NCBI GenBank assembly: GCA_030268105.1
Contig: BSDZ01000013.1
Coordinates: forward strand, 3,912,001 to 3,976,000
Origin: Volvox africanus
Taxonomy: Eukaryota; Chlorophyta; Chlorophyceae; Chlamydomonadales; Volvocaceae
Length of the DNA stretch: 64,000 nt
Direction: 5' to 3'
In this document: positions 51,456-63,200 of the stretch, one piece after another
Layout of the letters: each line of letters opens with the position of its first letter
Position numbering within the stretch: position 1 is the stretch's first letter
The notes under the pieces: generated by a model
What the model saw: the letters and a program-made list of their open reading frames with translations, nothing else
Databases searched by the model: none
Told to the model about the DNA's origin: nothing
Program-made: the position numbers and the translations under genes

Positions 51456-54400
51456 TTACTCCATGCCCATGCCAGATATGCAGAAGCGCAGCTTCTCCTT
51501 AGGTAGAGCCTTTGTGAGAATATCCGCGACTTGCTCCGCAGTAGTGCACTGCACCATCCGAATTTCACCCCTTTCTACTCTCTGACGGGCAAAGTGATGA
51601 CAGATATCGATATGCTTAGTGCGAGCCGTAGAAATTGGACTCACAAGCATGGAAATGCAGGAGGTGCTATCACACCTAAGCGGCACAGCTTCCACACCAA
51701 CTCCCAGATCGTGTAATAGATGACGAAGCCATAGCGCCTCCTTAATCGCAGCAGCCGAGGCCATGTACTCAGCTTCTGCAGTGGACGTAGCCACAGTGGG
51801 CTGAAGCTTGGACGACCATGAAATCGCCCCATTGCCCAACAGGAAAACATATGCAGACGTAGAACGACGGCTTAAAGCGCCAGCATAATCGGAATCGCAA
51901 AAACCAGATAACTCCAAACGGCCTGCGAATAAGATACCCAAACCTTGAGTACCCGACAGATATCTCAGAACGCCCTTTGCAACATTCCAGTGCTCCACCG
52001 TGGGCTTGGACATGTGACGAGCCAAAGCTCCCACGGCGAACGAGATGTCCGGGCGTGAGTAGACTGATAGGTAGAGCAAACTCCCGATAAGCTCACTGTA
52101 CGGAAACCTTGCCGTATCCAACTGTCCTCCCTCTGAAGTCAGACGCACGCCAGCATCCAGCGGGGTGCATCGCTTATTAGCACCCTCCATGGAGAACTTA
52201 GACAAGACCTCCATAACTTAACGCTTCTGCGAGATGTGAGGGGACCGTGCGCGCCTATCACGCTTGATCTCAAAGCCCAAGTAAAAGCATGCCTCTCCTA
52301 GGTCACGCATGTCAAAAGCCCCTTGCAACTGTGCCTTAATGCACTCAACCAGGCTGATTGATTTGCAGGCGATAAGTAAATCATCCACGTACACGAGGAT
52401 GTACACCTTTTCTCCATTCTCGTCCTTAATGAACAAGCCTGGATCAGCAACCGAAGGCTTAAAGCCCATCTGCTCCAAGACAGAGCGCAAACGCACATAC
52501 CAGGCACGGGGAGCCTGGCGCAAGCCATACAGCGATCGGCGAAGATGACATGCCATATTTGCATCACCCAGATGATAACCGGGCGGTTGCTCTGTAAACT
52601 CAAGATCTTGTTCCGCCACAACAGTGCACATAAAGTGGCATACTTGCCGACAGGCGCAAACACTTCCCCAAAATCAACTCCCTCCTTTTGGGTAAACCCC
52701 TTGGCGACCAGCCGAGCTTTATATCGCTCAATATTGCCATGGGCGTCACGCTTAAGTTTGAACACCCACTTCAGCCCGATCTGCTTCGCACCCTGGGGAA
52801 GCTCCTCAAGGTCCCAGGTACGATTTTCCATCAGAGACCGCATTTCTTCGTCCATCGCCAACTTCCAATGAGGCCAATCCTCACGAGCTTGTGCTTCAGC
52901 CAGCGTCTTAGGCTTACTCACTTCCTTAGCATCCGCAAGCAAAACGTAATCCCTCAACAACGAGTTGGGCTTCCTTGCCCTACCAGACGTACGCGGTTGC
53001 GGAGTGGGGAAAGCTCCTTCAGAACCAGAGCCAGACCCCGAACCTGAACCCGAACCAGGGCCAGATCTGCAGATCCGGATCCCGAACCAGGGGAAGAGCC
53101 CATATCGGCTGCTCCGCCCCCATCATCATCATCATCATCATCGGAGAAAACGTCATCCTCCCCATCACACTCTTCTTCATCCTCCTTTTCATCCTCCTCC
53201 TCGTCCTCCGAATGGATCAAGGGTGGAGGGTCCTCACCACCGTCCATACCGGCCTCACCCGCATCTCCCGCGGGGGCACCAGCAGTAGGGACGTTGGGAG
53301 CATCACCTGCAGCACTCTGGCCGGCCATACCCGCCGCTTCCACGGAGGCACCAGCAGCCTGAGAAGTGCCAGGGACAACAGCCGCACTCACAACATCAGC
53401 ACACGGCATAACTTCAAACCACAACGGCTCAGAAGCCTCTGCCTTCTCTGCAGGAGAACCATCACAGAACAGAAAAGCTGAGTCATGGCACGTCACATCA
53501 CGTGACACCAAAATGCTCTCATCCTCGAGCAACACACGATATGCCTTGGAATTTGGTTCGTAGCCCAAAAGAGTGCCCTTACGTGCCCGAGGGTCCAGTT
53601 TATCACCCTGGCCCTTAGGCACATGAACGTACGCGACACAGCCAAAGACGCGCAAGTGGGACACATCAGGAACCGAACCAGTGAACAGCTCAAACGGGGT
53701 CTTAGGCTTCCCCAAAGAAGGCGAGCGATTACGTAGATAGGACGCCGTATAAAGCGCCTCATGCCATCACTTCTTTGGAACACCGGACTCAGCCAACATC
53801 GTCCGCATTTTATCCAGCAGGGTGCGGTTAAGACGCTCAGCCTTACCATTCTGCTGTGGCGTGTAAGGGGCGGACAGCTCATGCTTAACGCCACGCTGCG
53901 TGCAAAACTCCTTCACCCGTGCATTAACGAACTCACCCCCATTGTCCGTACGAACTCACCCCCATTAACTGCCTTCCACACTGTGTCTCAAGCAGCGCAA
54001 TGCCCTTCTTGATGAAATCGGGCACATCGGACTTAAGCCTAATTGGCTGCACAACAGAAATGCCGGAATAGTCGTCCAGCATCGTGACGAAGCAACGGCC
54101 CACACACATCCAGGTGGACCAGCTGAAGAGGGCGCTCAGTCACCGTTTCTGAGCTAGGAAAAGGGTCACGGCTATCCTTGCCTAATATGCATGGCTCGCA
54201 AACCTTGCCCTCCAACTCTCGCAACTGTAAAAGCGACAAGTCAAATCCCTTGACCAAACCCTCCTGCACCAACCTCTTAAGGCCAGGATGGCCGAGGTGC
54301 CCCAGTCGGCGATGCCACAAGACCGCCATCTCAGAATCGGGGACCTTAACGGGCAGTACGGGCATAACTGGCTCAACACAGGGCTTAGAGGAATCATGGG

Positions 54401-54660
54401 CAAAGTGGTAACGCTGCTCATGAATTTGTACAAACCAGTCGGGGACTTAGTAGCGGAGATGGTGATATTCCCTATCGTGACCTTTGCACAATCACCATCA
54501 AACAGAATCCTGCATCCTTTATCCGTCAGGACAGCCACAGATACCACATTGTGCCTAAAACCCGGCACGTAAAATACCCGCTCGATTGTCACGCTCGGGG
54601 CAAGGGTCGGCACCACATCGCCAAATCCCTCCGCCCGCAGCACATTTCCATTTGCTACCT
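51456..54660 (-). pseudogene. Copia pol remnant (protease tail, integrase, RT, RNase H)
   Basis: Several minus-strand frames together cover pol. The protease/integrase junction frame (54643-54182) and the integrase zinc region (54365-54039, with HRRLGHLGH and CEPCILGK) lie in different frames. The integrase core has lost sequence after the first catalytic Asp. The integrase C-terminus (53715-52954, with LRVFGCVAYVHVPKGQ and an Asp/Glu-rich run encoded partly by a CAT repeat) is shifted relative to the RT start (52960). The RT has a 7-bp and a roughly 50-bp deletion near 52630-52590 that remove the first catalytic Asp region. A TAA at about 52218 separates RT from the intact-looking RNase H frame (52214-51456). 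All breaks are described from this copy only. Confidence 0.9.
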
Positions 54661-54664
54661 CGAT

Positions 54665-55735
54665 TTAGATCGGTAAACCTGAGGACAGGAGCAAGACAAA
54701 GCGGTCACCCGTGATGTGGTACTTAGAGCCAGAGTCCAGCCACCAGGGGTTCAAATCCGCCTCACTACAAACAATATCATGCTGCATCTCATTTGACCGA
54801 TGGGGACGTGAGAGCAATGCAGAGGCGAACGATACGCGATCTGATACACGCTGTTTATGTTCGCGCAGAAGCCTAGTCCCTATCGTCTCATGCAGCATAC
54901 ACTTGTGCTCTCGTGCAACCAGAGTCAAAGCAACTACCTCCGGCTCTATGGTCTTGGGTTTTCCTTGCTTTTTCCAGAAGCACCTCTCCTCAACGTGCCC
55001 CAGTTTCCCACACCAATCACACCGCACAGACGACCCAGCCACTGCCTTACGTGACCCACTGGAGGAGCGACCTGAACCTGGGGCCACAGACGAGATGCCC
55101 TTCTTGGGGCAGTCACGGGCCAGGTGGTCACCTCCGCAAGTGAAGCAGCCTCTGAATTTGTGGCCGCCGTCATGCCCAGCATAAAGAGCCGTCGCAGGCT
55201 CAGACTGACCCTTGCGTTTGGCCAGCCTCTCCGCCTCAATGCCGAGCAACCTCTCCTTCAGCTCGTCGAAATCCTTCGGTTGGGCGTATGTGACAACTAC
55301 CTTCTCAGTTGCATACAATTCATCGTCCAAACCGCGGATAATCTGTGTAATTCCATTCCGCACTGTCTGCACAAAATCAGAGTGCTTGGATAATTTGTTG
55401 AACATGTCTAATGCACGAGTTATATAATCATGCATGATTTCACCCGACACCATTTTCAACGCCGCAAAATTATGAGATATCGCTGTCAACTCAGCGTCAC
55501 TCAACTTCTTCGCCCACCCTTTGAACCCGATCCAGAGATCCTTAGCTTGGGTTGAGTTGTCGATGGTAGACTTGTGGTCTTTTGCAGTGAGCCTCATGAT
55601 GATAATGGCCCGAGCGCGCTTGACCTTCTTCTGAACGGCAGGGTACGTCGGATCATCGACCGTCGGCATCTGAAACGTCGAGTCGACGAACTCGTCGAGC
55701 TCCTCGCACTGTAACATCTTGACGTAAGCATACAT
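54665..55735 (-). pseudogene. Copia gag with start of protease, 5' end displaced
   Basis: 356 codons open. The N-terminal half matches the gag capsid-like region of copia elements. Two zinc knuckles of C-X2-C-X4-H-X4-C type are visible (CFTCGGDHLARDC and CDWCGKLGHVEERC). The protease signature LDSGS lies near the end, followed by an in-frame TAA at 54665 inside the protease domain. The natural gag start appears to be the ATG at 56345; about 24 codons of it (56345-56275) are cut off from this frame by the inverted RT fragment. Confidence 0.88.
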
Positions 55736-55746
55736 CTTGACGTAAG

Positions 55747-56274
55747 TTGGTGATGGACGAAGAAATGCGGTCTCTGATGGAAAATCGTACCTGGGACCTT
55801 GAGGAGCTTCCCCAGGGTGCGAAGCAGATCGGGCTGAAGTGGGTGTTCAAACTTAAGCGTGACGCCCATGGCAATGTTGAGCGATATAAAGCTCGGCTGG
55901 TCGCCAAGGGGTTTACCCAAAAGGAGGGAGTTGATTTTGGGGAAGTGTTTGCGCCTGTCGGCAAGTATGCCACTTTACGTGCACTGTTGGCTGTTGTGGC
56001 GGAACAACATCTTGAGCTGCATCAGCTCGACATTAAAACCGCTTTTCTCAATGGTGTACTGGAGGAAGAAGTGTTTACAGAGCAACCGCCCGGTTATCAT
56101 CTGGGTGATGCAAATATGGCATGTCATCTTCGCCGATCGCTGTATGGCTTGCGCCAGGCTCCCCGTGCGTGGTATGTGCGTTTGCACTCTGTCTTGGAGC
56201 AGATGGGCTTTAAGCCTTCGGTTGCTGATCCAGGCTTGTTCATTAAGGACGAGAATGGAGAAAAGGTGTACATC
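55747..56274 (+). pseudogene. Inverted reverse-transcriptase fragment inserted in gag
   Basis: About 176 plus-strand codons match the RT encoded on the minus strand at about 52870-52400, from the MDEEMRSLMENRTW region to GEKVYI. Unlike the resident RT it keeps the catalytic-Asp region (LDIKTAFLNG). It sits between the first codons of gag and the rest. A 15-bp word, CTTACGTCAAGATGT on the minus strand, occurs twice at the left junction (55717-55731 and 55734-55748). Confidence 0.9.
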
Positions 56275-56429
56275 TTGAGGAACCAATCATCAGCATTACT
56301 TGTTTTCAAAGTGTCCTTCCAAGCGTTGGGATCCGCAGCAGACATTTCGACACACCAGAAGTCGAAAACGGGAAAGCGACCAATCAACGCAAAGACAACT
56401 CAAGCAAGAACACAGCCACCGCCACAGGC

Positions 56430-56442
56430 GGGGCTCATAACC
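56430..56442 (-). other. Primer binding site, half-tRNA (initiator Met) type
   Basis: Directly after the 5' LTR the minus strand reads GGTTATGAGCCCC. Its complement resembles the anticodon stem-loop of initiator tRNA-Met (anticodon CAT within CTCATAACC), not a tRNA 3' end. Drosophila copia and yeast Ty5 are known to prime from an internal cut of this tRNA. Confidence 0.7.
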
Positions 56443-56864
56443 TGTTGGAAAAACGTGTCGATGCAGCCGAAGCCTACGTATAAACCTGCAAGCTCAAAGC
56501 AGATTAGTAGTCCGGCTGCTGCGTGTCCATCTGGTGAGCTGTACCGTGCCTCAAGCCTATTAAGAGACAAGAGCAAAAGTCTCAAGCAAGCAACGGATTG
56601 TTACAAAACAGCTAATGAGGTATGAGAACCTCGCCAAATATATAGTTTCAAGTGTCGTACCATCGATCTAGATCTTCACACGCACTGATTAGGCAAGTGA
56701 TTGCTGGCTTAGTGTCAGAATACCAAACGCCAGTCTTACGTCATGACAGAAACTTCATGTCTTCATGACAGAAACAGCCTAAATAAGCAAGACCTAGATT
56801 CCATCGAGAATACCAATCGTTTAGACAGCAATCTCAACTAAGGAAGTCAGGCCGAAACTTAACA
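56443..56864 (-). repeat. 5' LTR
   Basis: 422 bp, identical by eye to 50849-51270; adjoins the primer site at 56442. Confidence 0.95.
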
Positions 56865-56882
56865 AAGTACCAGTACCAGTTG

Positions 56883-56969
56883 TACCAGTTGTACCGCAAA
56901 CAATTCAAAAGTACCAGTTGTACCGCAAACAATTCAAAAGTACCAGTTGTACCGCAAACAATTCAAAAG
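56883..56969. repeat. 29-bp minisatellite, three copies
   Basis: TACCAGTTGTACCGCAAACA plus 9 more bases, three perfect tandem units at 56883, 56912 and 56941, starting 18 bp beyond the 5' LTR. The partial units before it (AAGTACCAGTACCAGTTG) suggest slippage. Confidence 0.95.
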
Positions 56970-57234
56970 CTCAGCACAGCACAGAGGTCTGACCGATACG
57001 GTTGTCCTACCGCACTAATTACAACATCGACTTATGTATTAAATATAAATGACCATGTAGCGAATTATGATTTTGGTAGCGGCCTCCATCAACACTAGTT
57101 TGACCCTGGCTACTCTTAATGTTTAAAGGGACTCAAGGCCTAATCAAGGCCAAACTATTGAAACGTACCTTGCTAACCCAATCTTGGGCAATTGTTGAGC
57201 AAATGTACATGGGGCAAGTGAGCCTGCCAATATC

Positions 57235-57400
57235 CACGGACCGCACCCAGCAAGGCAAAGGCGGCGCCATACAATGTAGCGTGATGAAATATTGGTGTAA
57301 CTACGAGTCTTTATCCGCTTTGGCAAGGTTGTCATTACCTGCACGCCATCCCATTAGTAAGGTTTGGGACGAGATGGTTACGAAGATGCCGACCTGTTAC
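57235..57400 (+). repeat. Diverged dispersed repeat, copy 2
   Basis: Partner of 46935-47125 in opposite orientation. Confidence 0.6.
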
Positions 57401-60141
57401 CGCTGCGCCCTGTGCTTTGACAGGCTAACCTGATAGGTTGACCTGATATAAGGACTTGGGAAGCTGATTGAGATTTGGTAAAAAGCAAGAAAGCCATGAG
57501 TCCTCATCAAAAGCTCATCGTCGCGGCCAGGAGTTGCAGCATTAAGCCCGGGTTCCTAGCTAGGCCGTCTGTTGTTGAAGACGATTGCAACAGTCCATGA
57601 ATCTGCTGGTAGAGACCGTTTTGCTAGTAAGGAATACATAACATCGTTTCGAGCTTTTATGATGGATTTGCTGGTATCAAATCGTTACTTGAGGCGCGCG
57701 CCGGACGGTCAGTCACTTCACCGGCCGGGTAGGGCATCTCTGTCTTCGGGGTGCTCACGACTGTTCACCCATCCACTGCGCTGCGCACGTGATATGATAA
57801 ATCTGAACCACTTGCTTGCGCGCTTATCCTTTGGGGGGAGATGGAGCGAGGTCGAGGGCAGCGAGACTGGTATCATGCTTGAGAAGTGCATGTCGTTGGC
57901 TACGACCAGCAATAGTAACCGCCCCACCACTGCAGGGATCCTCTGCCGCACCTTGACCTCTGTTAGATGGGTGGAGTTAGCGCACACGTCATCCGGGGAG
58001 CAATGGGTGGGCGGTGTGACCAAGTGGGTGGAGTCCCTCTGGGGAAACTCGCCCCCGTCCACTCCCACATTCACTGAATCCTACGTTAAAGTGGTGGATG
58101 ACAACATAGCGTTGAAACATATGCGAGGTTACTTTTTCGTACTGCCAGCGTTCCAACAGAGAGGCTTGTTTAGTCAGCAGTGTGTTCATTGTCCCGCGTG
58201 CGTAGTCTATGATAGTGCCATCTAACAGTAGCATGTCGCAGTGTCCCCCCTTACTAGTCAGATATATGCACGTTTGAGCGGGCGAGCTAGGTGAGTTTGC
58301 TAGCTTGCAGATGATGGCAAAGCCAGTTGCCACTACTAACCTTCATGTGCAATTATAAGCTATTAATGAATGAGGCATGATTGTCTGGATGATACGGTAC
58401 AATTGCGTTTCGGAAATACCGATACCAGGACGTATTGTACTAATATTAACTTCACCTCTCGGCCGGCTGTGCCTGTATGGCATTGACCAGCTTGGTTCTT
58501 TGTATCCTGATAGTACTGCATCGATCTCCGGTGGTCGCGGGGGGCTACGTTCGGCGACTGGCGCCTCTCTCAAGCGTACCGGCGGAGCGGAAGAGTCCGA
58601 GAGGCCATAGCCCATGTCATAACACCAGTTAGACGCAAGTGGCTCTCCGGTGCTGTGCTCTCAGGTGAAAAAATTCTGTCGCTAAGGCCATATCTTCTAA
58701 TGGGCCTTCCATTGGACCGCTGCGGTGCGGTAGCACCTGCTTGAGGTTGGTTGTGGTGAGATTTCATCTATCGGCAAGGAGGGCCAGGAGGATCAGGTTA
58801 TTCCATCGTAATACAAGGCAAGAACGATTTTGCGTACAGAGTTATCTGTGGTATGCCGGGATGAACGCCTTCCACTTGCTTGTCTATATGGGGCACACCA
58901 CATGTACAGGTACGTGGCGCCCACCATTTGACCAAGGATTAGAACGCTCAGCTTAGCTGTCCTGAAGTCATTCACAGAAACTTGGTACGGCCTTTCTTCC
59001 GTAGCTTCGTTATGTCGACAAGTCGGTACGAACTGACCGACACTAGATTCGGGACATTGTACACCCGGTGGGACAGGTAATCGTTAATTCTCAATGCAAC
59101 TTAAACTGTCATGAACACATGATGTCTACATGACGAGATAAACTGACAATGCAGTTGTCGTTTATTACGGACAGACCATACTGTCCCACCAGTTTGTGTG
59201 CCATTTATAAGATGTGGAAGCGATGACAAAGGTTATAGTCAAAGGTCGGATCAATCGCTCGCAAGCCAAGAAAGGAATCCATTTTTGGTGCCGTTATCGG
59301 CAGGCAGACCTCCACAGCAGCAGAGGAACGGAGAGAGAACCTGCTTAGCATCTCCTGGCTGGCACATTGAATAAATATCGGGTGTTGCGAAAGAGACGGA
59401 ATATGAACGATTTGGAGCCGCGCGTCTCAGGCATCCCTCGCCCATGGGCTGGAACCGGTGGAGGCTTTACGCAAAACCTTGCAATTCCATTACAAATGAC
59501 AAGATACCCGTATTGTTGCATGATTTTCTGGTGTCGGAGCCTGAAGCCCTCGTTTGACCCTCGTTCTCCATATCGCGCGCACACTTTAGCTCGCTCACAC
59601 AACAGCGCCTCATGTTCAATAGTGCATGGCCGCACCAGCGAAACTGCATTTCCCGCCATGCCACTCGGCACCTTAGCCCCAGAACACTACTCCTCCCCCC
59701 CTTGCCTCGACATGACTTAGCGGCGATAATCTGCAATAGTAGCGTCCGTCTGTTTATTTGCCGCTATAAGCCACATATACAGGACTCCCAGCCATCGGGA
59801 CTGCACAGCAGCGCAGTCGCCTGCGTGACATCAGGTCATGTACGCTCCGTCGTTCACCATTCAAAGGGTTACGCGCGCGGCCATGCAGCCGCCTTCCGTA
59901 AACCTTTGTCGTTATATGTGAGCGCATCAGAGGCCACTTGTTGCAACGTCTCTTTTCAAGCTCTCAAACACAGAGCCGTGCCCTGGTGCTCTCACCAGGG
60001 CCTAACGCTCTCGGAGTCTCGTTTCCGTTCCCTCCCAGCCTCCCTTAAACCAACTCAACACCCTAACCCGCCCCTGTGTTCTAGTCCCTGTGCCGCGCAT
60101 ATTCAACGTATAACTTTAGACACACATAGACACACGGATCC
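57401..60141. other. Gene-poor DNA, no supported gene
   Basis: Several frames of 60-120 codons on both strands (for example minus 58767-58570 and 58615-58343, plus 57572-58225) look mildly coding but have no family resemblance and no consistent splice chain. They may be exons of an unrecognised gene or element remnants. The right end includes the RlmN-like 3' UTR. Confidence 0.45.
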
Positions 60142-60146
60142 TTACA
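60142..60146 (-). terminator. Candidate TGTAA poly(A) signal for the RlmN-like gene
   Basis: TGTAA on the minus strand about 140 nt after the stop at 60283. A 20-bp near-palindrome of GATATATCG type lies between them (60236-60255). Confidence 0.5.
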
Positions 60147-60282
60147 ATCACAGAGCGATCTTCCCTTACCTCTCTGCCCCAATGGGGAGGGGGGTTCACC
60201 ATCACCAGGGCGATGGACGGCCAACTCTCAGAATCGATATATATCGATATATGTCAGGCCGCAGTGCCCGCCAAAACCGGTA

Positions 60283-63200
60283 TTACTTAACCTTAGCGAC
60301 GACGGAGGCAGTCACCGCTGCTGCCAGCGCTGGGGCTTCCGGCAGTATCTTTGCGGCTACCCGCCCCGTCCCTCGTGGCCCCACATCCCCTAGCTGCCCG
60401 CATGCCGCCATGCTGCTGTCGCCCTTGGAGTGGCGCACGTGCACTATCCGTCCACCGCTTCGAAGTACCCCAAGGAACTCCCGAACCTGCGTTGTGAACA
60501 CACAGCAAAGGGTGAATGGAGGGATGTACCCGGAGGACATGACAAATTAGTTGAGCCCGGAGGCAAAGAGTATTTTAAAAATATAACATCTGAGTATAAT
60601 GCTGGTAATGTTGTAAAAAATTAGGAAGTTTTATCGGTGGCAGTGGAGCAAGGTTGAACAGCACCGGGCCGGAAATGAGTTGACGAAGGGCCGACGGAAG
60701 CCATAATTTGTGCCGGAAGTCGGAGGGCCTTGAGGCTGGACTGTACTAAAAGATGTTCCGCCGTGTCATGGAACCAGTGAACAGAAATGGGGGAAAGATC
60801 CGCGCGAATGGGCGTACGCGGCATGCAAGTTCCATGCGGGGGCGGAGGCAGGAGGCCGTGGGAAAGGATGTCCATTTGGCAGAAGAAACGATCTTGCAAG
60901 GCTCGCAGCAGGCGGCCCACATCTCGGTAGGCAAAGAAGCGGCGTTGAGCATGGCGGCTTCTGGCAGGATCAGGAACGTCTGGGAGGAGATCATGACACA
61001 GGAAGCGGGAATCCAGAGCCATGAAGTGCAGCTCAAACTTTTAGTTTAAGCAAACACCGTGCAAAGGAGGGAAAGCCCGTAGGCGCTGAACCCAAAGCAT
61101 TTCCCAGGCTTGGCAGAGGGATGAATAAGCTCGGGTGGATATACCTGAGGAGTGGTGCGGGAGGAGGTCTAGAGGGAAGAAGAGGAGGTGGGTGAGGCCG
61201 GGGACCCAAATGAGTCGTTGGAAGCGGCAGATGTTATGGGGAATACCGGTGGCGTTTGTGGTGTTGAACGCGGTAGCCGTAGCTCGGACGTGTTGTTGAA
61301 TACGGCGTGCGAGCTCAAAGGTGGTGTGACCGACATATAACCCAAGAGTCGGGGCGCGCAGCGAAAAAGCAGCATAAATGACTCCATGCGTTCAAAGGGG
61401 GGGGGACGCAGTCAAGGATAAGGACCGAGGCAGCTGGAACATGAAGGGCACAAAGTGAAAGGAGAAAGCGAACGGGCATTGGGTGGGAGCTGAAGCTCGC
61501 AAATCGTTGCCGTGTTCCAGTGTGTTGGCGTCCGCAGGGAGTCGTGCTTCATCTGGGAGGACACGACGCTGCCGACAACGAGGCATGGCCACACATGCAA
61601 ACAAAAAGAAAACGAAAAGCGCCCTGCCCTGCCCACCCTATGCAGGTGAGGCGTACAAGCGCTGGCTGGGAAGTAGAAGAGGAAGAAATATTATCGAGTA
61701 GCAATGAGTCGTAGACAGTTCCCTACAACAGTGAGGAACTGTTGTGGAAGAAGCGAGGCTGCTGACGGAGATCAGCCGGGGGATCGTGAACGGCAACAGG
61801 AAGGGGCGGAGGATGAGGGGGAGGAGGCGGAGGGAGTGGAGGAGGAGGGGGAGGAGGCGGAGGGAGTGGAGGATGAGGGGGAGGAGGCGGAGGGAGTGGA
61901 GGATGAGGGGGAGGAGGCGGAGGGAGTGGAGGATGAAGGGGAGGAGGCGGAGGGAGTGGAGGAGGGGGAGGAGGCGGAGGGAGTGGAGGAGGAGGCGGAG
62001 GAGGCGGAGGGAGTGGAGGAGGGGGCGGAGGGGGTGACGTTAGGGGTGGTGGAGGGGCCAGTGGTGGAGGAGGAGGAGGATGCCTCAGTGGCTTAGCCGC
62101 CGATGTCAGAGCGGGCAACAGCAGACCTAACCCCCAACATCTCCCACCCGACCTCACCATAGTGGGCACAGCTCCTTCCGCCACTCTGTCAAGCCCACCC
62201 TTAACCTGCCCTACCAGGGTCCCTTAATCGCCCCCTCGCACCTGCCCCTCGGCCCTTACCCCTACCGTTACCCCTTTCCCTCTCAGGGGAGCACTGCATA
62301 TCCCACATGAGGATCGCCAATTACCCAGGAGGGGCCTTCCGGCCAATGAAGGTCCCTTGCCCCATGCCTCACCCGCTCGGGCGTGGACGGCACGTACATC
62401 GTCCCTGGGAAGGGGTTGAACCTGCCAACAGGTAACAGACACCAGTCAATAAACATCAGATTACAGATGTCATCCAAGAGGGTGGACAGTGCATGAAGCA
62501 GAGGGGAAGGCTGAGTCAGCACGCACCACGCAGTCCTGGTACTCACATGATCAGGTTGAAGCTGCACTCGATGTGTCTTGTGACCCGCAGCAGGGCCGCC
62601 GCGTCCTCGACCCGATCATTAACACCTGCCGCAGATGAGGGGGGTTTTCAGACGGGTTAGGAGACGGGACGGGTGACGAGGTGTGTGTGTAGGTGGTTAT
62701 GCCGATATCTAGAGCGCCCTCATGCTGACTGCTGAAGCGGGTAAAAGAAAGAAACAAGTCAGCAGCGGCATGCCATGTATACAAGACTGCACGTGCCTAT
62801 TGACAGCCTGGATCGCCGGCCCCAGCATTAGCTCCCGACATTAACCCGAGATTCCCGAGGCGCATGAGAACAGAAGGGAAGACCCCTCACCTCCCAGCAT
62901 CGTGTACTCAAACAGTACGTAACGCCCCGCCTTTAGTGGCCGTCGGTCCGTGCGGGGGTAGTGCCGGGAGAGCACTGCACAGAGGGCGGAAAGGCCGCGG
63001 AGAGTCCCGTCGCCTCCTCCCCCTCCGCCGTCTCCAGTGGCGTCCTCCAACGGAAACATGTTTGCCACCTCGGCAGCAGCTGCTACTACTCCATGCACGA
63101 TGTCGGATGACGAAGGTGTGGTGCTCAGCATCAGTCGGCGGTTCGAAGGCACTAACGCTGCTCGCAACTGGTCCGTTCCAGCGTGGATGGAAACCGCCAG

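Larger units (their letters stand above)
50849..56864 (-). mobile_element. Ty1/copia-type LTR retrotransposon, defective and rearranged
   Basis: A 6,016-bp element read on the minus strand, bounded by two 422-bp LTRs. Order from the 5' LTR: primer site, start of gag, an inverted reverse-transcriptase fragment, rest of gag with two zinc knuckles, protease, integrase, reverse transcriptase, RNase H, 3' LTR. Integrase before RT defines the copia superfamily. A copia-type element named Osser is known from Volvox, but this one was not compared in sequence. The flanks (AAATC left, AAGTA right) show no matching target duplication. Pol is broken in several places, so the copy cannot be autonomous. 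Confidence 0.93.

Noticed and set aside
53120..53160. CAT trinucleotide run as an independent microsatellite locus
   Set aside because: It lies inside the copia pol frame and encodes an Asp run there, so it belongs to the element.
61723..62184. 153-codon poly-Pro minus ORF
   Set aside because: Product of the 30-bp minisatellite within an intron; no splice support.
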